Assembly: GCA_916381525.1 (NCBI GenBank)
Contig: CAKAEH010001298.1
Coordinates: 21,116 to 85,115, forward strand
DNA from: Cercopithifilaria johnstoni
Lineage: Eukaryota; Nematoda; Chromadorea; Rhabditida; Onchocercidae
DNA: 64,000 nt
Direction of reading: 5' to 3'
Below are positions 52,101 to 61,600 of this stretch, piece after piece. Position 1 is the first letter of the stretch, and each line of letters opens with the position of its first letter. The notes below the pieces were generated by a model, which saw only the letters and a list, made by a program, of their open reading frames with translations, searched no databases and was not told the origin of the DNA. The translations under genes and the position numbers were made by a program.

Positions 52101-53194
52101 CCTTCAAAGCTGCTAGATGTTGGTTGTGAAAGATTGTTAAGGTTAGATTAAATTAGATTTCCAGCCGTCTGAGTTTGATTTCAAAAACCGTTTTCTGTTT
52201 TTTAATAGCAGTTACTTAGAATAAAACCTCATGAAATAATATTTTTACTCAATTTATGCAAGCATGGATTTCAGATTAAATCTCGAAACGAACTGGTCGC
52301 AGTTGCGTGACACTTCGGCAGGGGATTGCATTCGCATGATACTAGTTGTTTTGCGAAAATGGCGCTTTTTTGGGTCATTTATTATGGAAGCACGAATGAA
52401 GATGTGTAAAGACGAAAGTTTGTTCATTGCACTTAATGATCAAGGCGTCCATTTGCTCACTTTTCGTCAGCTTGTTAGTATTATTTCTATATAGCTGTTG
52501 CTAAAACGCATATTAAATCTTTAATATTACAATGTATAGAATACCTTTGTGTATAGATACATTATGCGTTAGAAAAGTTTTGCATTTGCTGCAAAACTTT
52601 GCAGTTTCGCATTTTGCAATAACTATATATTTTGCTGCTTTAGAATAGATCAGTACTTAAAATTTCCCCTCGAAGAAGTTCGTTCAAGAAATATTGGCTA
52701 CATTTAATTTGATCATTATATGCAAATGCAATATTCATACTTGAAATAGCTTGCATTGTGGTTATGAAATTTACAGGATCTCATAAGAAGTATTCCTTAC
52801 CATCGACTAGTTTCATTCGGTGGTTATCACAATGATTTTATGCTCACCATTGAGAGAGTACTTCCGCCTCAAGCTCATCCCGAAGAAACGGCTCGAGAAA
52901 GATTAACTTTTTCAATGCCTGCGAGAAATATTGACCAGGTCATCATTTTTCCTGACTATTCAGCATAAACTGTAATTAATGGCTTTTAAAGTGATTTATA
53001 CGCCTTTTATGCTGAAATTTCTGCTAGAAAAGCTTAAAACTGCAAAACTTTTTGAGTTCCCAAGAATAAATTTGACAAGAGTAAAATTGGGACGGTAAGT
53101 AATTTTTATCAATTTTTTTCAGCTCACGTGTCATTTGGCGGAATATATCCGGTGCCAGAAATTAATTTGGAAGTTTTCGACACGAAACTCGTAA
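31933..53194 (+). CDS. max-1: MAX-1 / PLEKHH-like protein: coiled coil, two PH domains, MyTH4, FERM
   Basis: A cytoplasmic adaptor; the C. elegans protein acts in motor axon guidance with netrin/UNC-5 signalling. Exons: 31933-32037, 43263-43391, 43700-43817, 44544-44692, 46491-46588, 47511-47625, 47724-47828, 47922-48089, 48189-48296, 48513-48611, 48734-48895, 49098-49178, 49284-49421, 49548-49704, 50150-50430, 50707-50807, 50962-51139, 51334-51489, 51610-51852, 52035-52141, 52275-52473, 52777-52938, 53123-53194. Phases agree throughout; the product is 1076 aa, near the family length. Charged helical segment about 25-60; Ser/Thr-rich linker about 80-325; PH1 about 330-430 (GYLTQ...RRYFVF...DEWIAVL); PH2 about 446-555 (NGYVIK...KDKWIYFLKKA); MyTH4 from about 580 (NELYANLIKLTSS...AWKLMAL); FERM from about 750, ending in the F3 lobe. 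Exon 1 is the least certain because an 11.2-kb intron separates it, though its phase and coiled-coil pattern continue well. Intron 18 is GC-AG. Confidence 0.93.
32532..32583. repeat. Inverted repeat, 19-bp arms and 14-base loop
   Basis: TTTAAATTACTTCAAATT at 32533-32550 is matched by its exact reverse complement at 32565-32582, and one further A-T pair extends the stem. It lies about 500 bases into the max-1 first intron. Confidence 0.85.
38726..38753. repeat. (CT)n microsatellite
   Basis: A CT-rich run with CCCTCCC interruptions inside the first intron of max-1. Confidence 0.95.
40214..40251. repeat. 19-bp perfect tandem duplication
   Basis: TGAATATCAGATTGATCTG at 40214-40232 is repeated at 40233-40251 in the max-1 first intron. 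Confidence 0.9.
43086..43137. repeat. (CT)n microsatellite
   Basis: A long pyrimidine tract about 125 bases before max-1 exon 2. It could serve as a polypyrimidine-binding site for splicing factors, but this is only inferred from position. Confidence 0.95.
46068..46289. repeat. Diverged 54-bp direct repeat in max-1 intron 4
   Basis: Segments 46068-46121 and 46236-46289 align over their length, sharing AATGTGTA, a T-run, TTAAGC and TTAAGTATCTT blocks. The copies have clearly diverged, so this is an old duplication. Confidence 0.6.
50554..50621. repeat. Near-perfect 31-bp stem-loop in max-1 intron 15
   Basis: The arms are 50554-50584 and 50591-50621, separated by a 6-base loop (ACGTGC). In the plus-strand RNA 29 pairs are Watson-Crick, one is U-G and one is an A-C mismatch. 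The length (68 nt) and small defects resemble a pre-microRNA hairpin, but a recent foldback insertion would look the same. No known microRNA seed was recognised. Confidence 0.85.
51490..51609 (+). other. GC-AG intron in max-1
   Basis: The exon ends with the codons K-Q-K (CAGAAG) and the intron begins GCAAAT and ends TTTTTCAG. This keeps the frame into LCDCISRWEREL, a conserved PLEKHH block. No GT donor nearby gives a matching phase. Confidence 0.8.
51878..51978 (+). pseudogene. Truncated duplicate of max-1 exon 20
   Basis: This segment repeats most of the real exon 20 and its donor (52053 onward), offset by 175 bases, with only three mismatches over about 90 bases. It keeps an open frame (ISDEQFRKIITSYYPSKLL) and a good AG-GTAAGA donor but lacks the first 18-20 bases of the exon and its acceptor. 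It begins only 25 bases after the exon 19 donor, too short for an intron, and its phase does not fit exon 19. It therefore looks like a recent non-functional exon copy. Confidence 0.85.
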
Positions 53195-53300
53195 TTATGT
53201 ACACAATTTTAAATACTGATGCATAATTTACATTTGGGTGACCTTTTTATCTGCTCATTTGTTATTATTTGAAGAAAAGTGCCCAAAATTTTACTGTGTT

Positions 53301-53306
53301 AATAAA
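53301..53306 (+). terminator. Candidate polyadenylation signal of max-1
   Basis: A canonical AATAAA 107 bases after the stop codon of max-1. Confidence 0.6.
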
Positions 53307-53434
53307 GAGGAGATACACGACTAATGATGTATCCCATAATTCCTTCACTTTCTTGGAAAATCTCAAAGCATTAAATATATTTGTTTTGCAATGCCTGAAA
53401 CCAATAATTTTTCGGCCCATCAAACTTATCAACT

Positions 53435-53525
53435 AGTTTAATGTGACTAGACATAAATAATTTAATGTCTGTCTTAGGCGAAGAAATTTTAAAACGACAT
53501 GGAATGATACTAGTCACATTAAACT
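53435..53525. repeat. 16-bp perfect inverted repeat
   Basis: AGTTTAATGTGACTAG (53435-53450) and its exact reverse complement (53510-53525) flank 59 bases. It could be a small foldback or remnant of a short inverted-repeat transposon. No target-site duplication was established. Confidence 0.8.
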
Positions 53526-55637
53526 CTGTCAGCGATATCTTTGATCTTTATTGGGAACTGTTGTGTGTTTATTTGGGACTATTGGAGTTTTCTAGTTTAA
53601 TAGAAATATATAACTTACCTCAGGCTTATTAGCGCAGTTACGTGGTACGTATGACTGCAACTGGGATCAAATTTCTCAATGGATTCGATTTTTTTGTCAA
53701 ACTTCTCCGCTTGACAATGCTGACTAGAATGCCCCCAAAACACTTTCAAGAATTTGAGACTTCCTGGAGTCTCATTGGCATCAGTTTTGATGGGAAAACC
53801 CACTCTTTAACATATATTATATCAATAGCTTCATTATAATGCTATTTTTCCCGCAAAGCAAGTCATAAACAAAACGACAGATGAAAACAAATAAATGTGG
53901 GAAAGGTGATGATATAAGCTGGTAGAAAAGAGAATTTGAAAGAGTTTCCCAGTAATGTAAAAAAGCAAAAGTGATTGGACAAAAATGCCAGATGTTAAAC
54001 ATAAATTAGTAAGAAGTAAAATGAGACATCGAACACTGAATTTAACAAGATGTCGTGATAACTTTAGAATTTAAACTTCTGTCAATCACATGTTTTCAAT
54101 ATCTGTGACGAAAAAGGTCCATAGAGAAACTCTATTCATAATAAGTAATTTTCTAGTTTCTTCCTGTTTTTTATTTGAATGGCATGAATATTTCTCAGAT
54201 GCATTAAAATAATCCAGATAAAGGAGAAGGGAGAATTTCAATGAAGTCCATTTTCATATGTACAATCTCCCAAAATTCGATATAACAGCTTCTCCCTTCA
54301 AATTCTTTCACTCCATAATTTTCTTAACAAAAATGAACAGCATAAGTATAAGCCTTATATCCCTTTGAATCACCCAACGAGTTTTTTATTTGAAATTCGT
54401 ACTTATGCTTGCTACGAAGTCCCATTTGCAATTTTTTTACTTCAAGTATCCGACTAAAATCTTTAGCCATTAATCATATTTCTCTTGATATCAAAACAGT
54501 TATTTTTTTCGTGGATTATTATAGAACCTACTTTATAACTATCCTGATCACATCTCTTCCACTAATATCATAGACATTAATAACTATAGCATAGTGTTTG
54601 TGCGATTATACTCCATCTCGAAATATCGTAAAAATGAAATCGAGTCTGAACATATTTTTCAACCACGCTAACTCAGAAGTTGTTTCTAACAATGTTAAAA
54701 ATCGGCGAACATTCTTCTATTAATAATGACATCATTGCCTGTGGCTTTAACTTTTATATTAAATTTATTGCAGTTTGGTGAATCTTTTTTATCAATCAAA
54801 TAAGATATAATGTTATTAATCTATTTGCAAAATTATATGTAATTATTTCAAAAATTTAAATTATTTCGAGTGCCAAAAAAAATTTATATTTTGGTGAAAA
54901 GTTAAACGAAATGTAGAAAAAAAATAAAAATGTAAAAAGCGCAATTTTTTAGAATAAGCCATTGAATATACTTATTATAACATCGCAAATGAAATATGTG
55001 AATCGAATTGTCTTCCTGCAACACTCCTTGTTTTCAACGATAAATTTGTCAATCCGGCGAACATCGCCGCACAGAACTTCCAAACTGACTACAGTACTCC
55101 CGCTAAAGCTATACAGTACTCCTAATGCTTTGATTCTTGTCCGTCCTTCGCGTATACCCATATATAAAATGAACGGTATTTCACGGCTATGATGTTACTT
55201 ACTAAAACAAATGGTGATGGTAGCAGTAGGTTTGTGGGATTGGATTCGCGTTTTTCGAGTGTACACTAGAATGGGATCTGCAGAGACCTATGCTACAGCC
55301 TCACTCGAATATCCCGCATAGAGCAATTGCTTGGCTCAGTACTGATACAGTGGACATGTAGAACGGAAAAATATTTGTAACACGAAATTCAGGCAAACTT
55401 TCTGGAGTGCACATGCAGTCACGTAGCATGCATGCAGCACATGCGATAGATTATACAACAGAAGAATTACAGATTCCATTAAAAGGTTGTAGAGAAATTG
55501 AGAAATCAAATTAATGAAGTAAACGATTTTAAAATATTACCTTTGAAACGTGACAACGTGATATGCTACATAATTACGTTAGAAATTCAGTAAGTGATGG
55601 AAAGAACACAATGATTTCACGTCTTTTTTTTTGAATT

Positions 55638-55674
55638 TTACAAATATTTTAGAGGAATTGAGACGTTTGAGAGG
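55638..55674 (+). promoter_or_regulatory. Putative spliced-leader acceptor of rad-50
   Basis: ACAAATATTTTAG ends at 55652 and 22 bases separate it from the ATG. This fits an SL site or a 5' UTR intron. Confidence 0.4.
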
Positions 55675-58600
55675 ATGTCGTTGCTGGATACAGTGGAATT
55701 GCAAGGTATCCGCAGTGTCGGAGTGGGACCTCAAAATGCTGGTGTCATCGAATTCCTCTCACCGCTAACTATTATATGTGGGCCGAATGGAGCTGGGAAG
55801 ACGACAATCATTGAAGCGCTTAAATATGTCACAACTGGAGAACTACCGAAAGGAAGCTTTCAAACGTTTATTCACGATATGCGGGTAAGTTCGCTACATC
55901 ATTTTCATCCTACCTTTCGTTGTTTTTCTCATTTTACATTTTTTATCAATAAATATGCTTCATATTTGATACGTAAATTCTCAGAAGCTGGAAACTTTAG
56001 GAAAATGGTGATGCAGTTTGAGGTAATGCTTCGCTTCATTTGTTATATTGTAACATTTTGAAATTTTGAGAATATTTTTCATTCTTTAACGGAAGAGTAA
56101 TCTACATTGAAATTGAACTTAAAATAAACAAAATGGAAGTTTGCTTTTAACGATGTGCGTCTTTTTGCAAAAATATTTTCAAAAATGTTGACTATTGGTC
56201 GGCAGATTCATTTGCAGTTAGCTGATAGATCTCGAGTGGATGCATCAGTGAAGCTCAAATTCAAAGACATTAGAGGGAGATCTTGTGTTGTGACTCGTCG
56301 TATAATGCAGTCAAAGGGTGCTAAGGTGAAACATTTTTACTTCAAAAGTTTATTTCGTGTCATTTCGTTTAATTCTTTGTCAGAAGAAGTTTAACTTACA
56401 GGGTAAAATAACGAATAAATCAGAAGAGAGTACGATTGCAATCGAAAAAGAGCCCGGTGAATGGAAAAGCTTATCATCAAAAGTTGTTGACTGTAGGAAA
56501 GAGGTAACAGTTTTGTTTGACTGCAGTTGTCCTGTTCTTTGCATTTAGAATATTACGATTATTACTATGCATGCAGTTCTAATCATTTCACATATTAAAA
56601 ATTGTTACAGATTTTAAATCTTCTTGGCTTACCTACAGCAATTTTGGAATATGTGGTTTTCTGTCACCAGGAAGAATCTTCATGGTTTGTACAATGAATG
56701 CTTCATTTCTGTTCTTAATATTGCAGTTTCATAACTACTCTTATAAGCTCTCTGTTTGTAATTTCTGATTATTATGAAAAGACGAACATTGGATCAAAAT
56801 TGGCCGGATATAATTATATCAAAGTTGAAGGTTTTTTATAAAACTCTTCCTTTAGTTTTTTTTTTGTCATTTCAGGCCGCTTGATGAGCCTAAAAAACTG
56901 AAAGAGCGCTTTGACGAGATTTTTCAAGTGACTGGTTATGTGAAAGCAATTGAAGCCCTGAGAAAGGAAATGAAAGAAAATGTTTCTTTCTTTCTTTATT
57001 TTTTTATTCCACTAAGCTTCTACTATCAAATTTCAATTTACTCTGTTATAATGGAAAAAAAGTTTGCAGCAGCAAGAATTGAGAATCACTGAAGGTAGGC
57101 TACCACTTCTCATCAGACAACAGGAAGAGAAGATCGAAGTTTGTATTTATTTGCCAATTTTCTTTCTTTAATATTACAGCTTTTGCACAAAAATTTTCAA
57201 TTTTTCTACCAGCTTTCGATAGTAGTCATTGTGAAATTTGCTCATTATATTATAGCTGCATAATGAATACGTCAGTCTGAAAGAGAAAATAGCGGAAAAT
57301 GAGAAAGAAATTTTGCTAAAACAAACGGCACTCAAGGAAGATAATGCTAAGAAAGCTTTGAAAGTTGCAGAAATTGATGAAGCAGAAATGTTAAAGAAGA
57401 AACACGGTAAACTTGATCATTAAGTTTTAGATTTACTTATCTGACCTTTACTGAAATCCTAATTAAGATATGATGGAAGCGGAAAAGCAAGTACTTGTTG
57501 ATCAGATTGAATGCTGCTCGGCATTAGATTACGAAGGAGGAATCGAAAATTTAAAACGTGAAATTGAATCGGTATGTGATATTTCGTTTCATTTCGATCG
57601 AATTCAAGCACAAATTTGTAACTACATGCGTGTCCACTAGTCTTATTAGAGAAATTTACAACTGAAGCTGGTTTCCCAGGTAGAATTCTCTTATTTTTAA
57701 TCGGTATGGGTTACTACATTCATTAGTCAATGTTAGTTTTTACAGAATGGACTGGCTATGGAACATCAGATCCACTGCCTAAGCATTTGATTTTAATCTT
57801 TGATTAAAAAAATCAAAGCAAAAAAATATTTGCTTTAAAAATATTTGCATGCTGTGTTCATTTTATAATCCTGAAATTTTCAATGTAATGTAATGTTTAC
57901 AGGTTATTCATTCTGATGAGTTTAAAGATATGGAGCGAAGTCGTAATCTTATTAATGCTGAGATTGATAAAGTTAACGCAGAAATTGAAGATTATGTAAT
58001 AAAGAAAAAAGAAATCGACAGAATAATTGTACAGCTGAAAAGTGTTCAAATGGTGCATTTTTTAAAAGTTTATTTGGATTAAGAAGTTGTTTATAAAGCT
58101 TAATTTAATGAGTTAAAAAACATGGAATTATCCTATTGTTGCTGAAATTGCATTTAATCTTCTTTATTTTCATTATTGCAGATGCGTGACAAAATGATTG
58201 TGGAAAGAGAGCAGTGTTTGGAAGCGTACTGCTCACGATTCAATTTAAGAAGTAAGAATTTTTGGTCAGAGGTTGAATCTTATCCGAACTATATTTAGAA
58301 AAGATTGCGTTGTCTTCAGATGATCAAACGGAAACTCTGAAGCAGTTGCATTGCTTGATTGAAAAACGGAAGGAAGATATCAATAAATTTACGGTATTTC
58401 TTTTCATTTTGTCTAGCAACATTTACGTTAAAAAAACTGATATTTTCACAGATTTTTCTGTTATACTGTTTTGCACTAATTTTGTATCAAGTTAATTTTT
58501 ATTGCAGAGTAGAATGGAAGAAAAGCAAACGAATTGCCAGAAAGAAATTGATAGCATTTCGGGAATTTTAGCTGAAATTACAGCAAGAATAGAAATGAGG

Positions 58601-61600
58601 AATGAGGAGAGTAAACGACTGGAAGAAGATATTGCTGCAGTAAAGTGTAACTTAATGGAAGCAGCTAGTTCATCCGAGAAGTAAATAATTGTATATTAGT
58701 TACATTTACCGTTAATGTTGGTTATTCTCTTAGATCAGTATTCCTTGGTCAAAGTGCAAAAAGGAGTTTTTATCCTTCACATCTTTTGCCTTATTGTAAA
58801 CACAAAAGTTGGTTAACATCTGGAAATATTTTCTATCATGGGGTAGTCATTACTACTAATGACATGACTATATTTGGAACAAGAATGAACTATTCAGGCT
58901 CGATCACTTGCAAGATGAAATATTAGAACAAGAAAAGGTTCTAGAAGAAATGCGGAAAAGCGAGGAACTGGCAGTTAATGTTGAAGATTTAAAAAACAAA
59001 CGAGATGGAATTACAAACAAAGTAAATTAGCAACTTTCATTGTTTTATTTTTATGATGTTTGTTAAAGTCATTTCTGGTAAATCGTGTTTTTACAGTATC
59101 TCTAAATGCAATTGATTTGATTTCGAAAAATACTGAATTCAGTTGTAAAAGTTCTTTTTTGAGATAGAATCGCTCAAGAAGGAATACTGGATGAGAGAAA
59201 ATGCTGAAGAAATTGAAAATAAGATCAAACAAAAAAGTGGTGAATTGATGAAATTCGAAAAAGAACTCTGCACACTGAAGGATAAGCATCAGATTGCTTT
59301 ACTGGATATATTTAGTGCCAAGGAACCTGAGTTTCCTTTGAGGTCAGTTTTTAGCCCTTTAAATGCTTTAAGTACAAAACTTGGTAAAAGTTATGCATTG
59401 TCAACAAGAGTGGGAAAACTCTCGCATTTATCGGTGTTAGTACTTGATTTAGCAACATACACTTTGCATGCTTACTATTACATCCAAGTTACTCGCTGTC
59501 TTCAGCTTCGACTACTCTGTTGATGTTAGATAATCTGTAGGAATTAAATAATTATGAAATGATTTGTTTCATAGATATTCCATTACAATTTTTGTTTTTA
59601 GCGATCGACTCACCATATATGCTCGAAAAGCAGAACAAAATTTGTCAGCAGCTGAAGATGAATTTAAAATTCGTGAGAAAGAGGTATCCCGAGCTCAGTT
59701 TGCTATATCACAGATTGGTCGAGAAATGGACCAACTGACTGATCAGATTGCATCATACAGGCGGAAAATAACAAAGGTTTTCTTAAACATATGTGGCATG
59801 CTTTTTTTATTGGCTGTATCATATTTAAGTCACCATTTTAGTGAAAATTGGGACTAACAAAAATGGATTTATCCTTTGATTTTGATATATTTGTTATTCT
59901 CTATGAATTTAAATAGGTGTACTAATGAATAATTTGGTTCAATCCATACTGTTATATGTAAAATTTGCAGGTTGTTACACATGAAAATGAGGTGGAAACG
60001 CGTTTGGATGAAATCAGAACGCTTCTTAGGAAATCGCAGCAAGATTCAGGGCGTGTTGATGGCTGTGCGTTCTTATATGAACAGTGGGAGGAAGAAGTTA
60101 ACGCGAAAAAATGTTGCCCGCTTTGTGAACATTCATATAGCAGTACAGAGGATTCCAACGTTCTTAAAGAAAAAGTTCTGACAAAAAAGCATTAAAAAAT
60201 TTTTAAATTCAAAAGTCAAAGAAGAGGTTGGAATCATGCAATGAAAGTCTGAAATTTTACAGATGTAAGAGGCTATGGGATTATTTTCATTTGCAGGAGC
60301 GTTTTTAATATTGTAATAAATAATTTTAAATCAATTTTCAGATAAAGCAAAAAAGGAAAAATTTCACTAAGGATGCCGAAAAGTTGATTCGTAAAGTGAA
60401 AGATTACGAAGCAATGCAGAATGAGCTTATGGAAATTGTGTCTTATGTTGGGATGTTGAAACAATCAAATAGCGAGAAAGAACAATTGCAGGAAAACTTG
60501 AAAAAAGCGGAAGTATATTGTTTATATACATCTCTATTTTATAAGCCTTTTTTCAACTAGTATCTTTTTAACTTTTATGTGCATTTTTACTTTTATTATA
60601 ATATCGTATTTAGGAAAAGTTGCATGATGTGGAAGTAGAATTTTCGAAGTCGAAATCTGAAAGAGATATCATTTTGCAAAAGCTGAATGTAGTTCGTGAT
60701 GTTCAGGTATTGCTGTATTTTCGTCGGATTTTTCTTCCGTATTGCTTGACTTAAAGATTAGAATCCATTATATATATGATTGGGAATAAACACCATGTTA
60801 ATATAAGAGACGTTCATTATGAAATGGATATAAGTTTGTTGTGGTTTTTGACGTAGAAATGCACTTCTTGAAGTATTGTTTTCGTTAGTTCAATTTTTTT
60901 TAGGTTGATGCTTCTCTGATGGATAATATTTGGATGTCATTATCAGATGCGAAGCACTGTATGAAATTGTTAAAAGCAGAACTTGGCGTTGCTGAATGTG
61001 CAGAACGCTCATTAAGTGATATAAGAAATGAAATAAGAGAGAACGAAGTGATTTTTTTCAGAGCTAGTACATTATTTTTATAATTTTAATTGAAATCATT
61101 TTTATACAATTTTTACTTTGTATCAATTTAAACTTGTAATTTCCAGGAACACTTCACAGAATTGATCAGTAAACTCGACATGATTCAGATAGCAGCTTCT
61201 GAAAGGAACAAACTTGTTGAAAAGGTAAATTTTTAGCCTTATTTGATGGTTTTTTTGCTTTATTGAAATAAGTTAAAAGTTACAGTATTTCAGATGCGAA
61301 AAAGTGGTAATAGTATAATCCATGCTTTTCTGTAGTGAGAATTAACGTAAAATCACTATTAAATGCTTTGATAGCGAAGATTTCTAAGTATTTGTTTTTA
61401 ATGAATTTATTTCAGTTAAATGCATCGAAAGAACTTCGTACTGCTTTAAATGAAAAGATAGTGCAGCTTGATTCAATAAAAAAAGTGTTAGACGTTAAAG
61501 AGAAAGAATTAGAAGCGAGTAAACAAGATTTGCAAAAGCTGAAAACACAAAAACCGGTTGTTGAAGCGGAATTGCAGGTAGCGTCAGAGCTTTTGTTTTT

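Larger units (their letters stand above)
53195..55652. other. Intergenic region between max-1 and rad-50
   Basis: It contains the max-1 3' UTR, a 16-bp inverted repeat (53435-53525) and a markedly less AT-rich patch from about 55000 to 55470. A 70-codon open frame on the minus strand (54949-55161) falls partly in that patch; its product is not recognised. The rad-50 promoter presumably lies here. Confidence 0.6.

Noticed and set aside
53642..53839. 65-codon frame downstream of max-1, with a minus-strand shadow
   Set aside because: Open on both strands with no splice context and no family resemblance.
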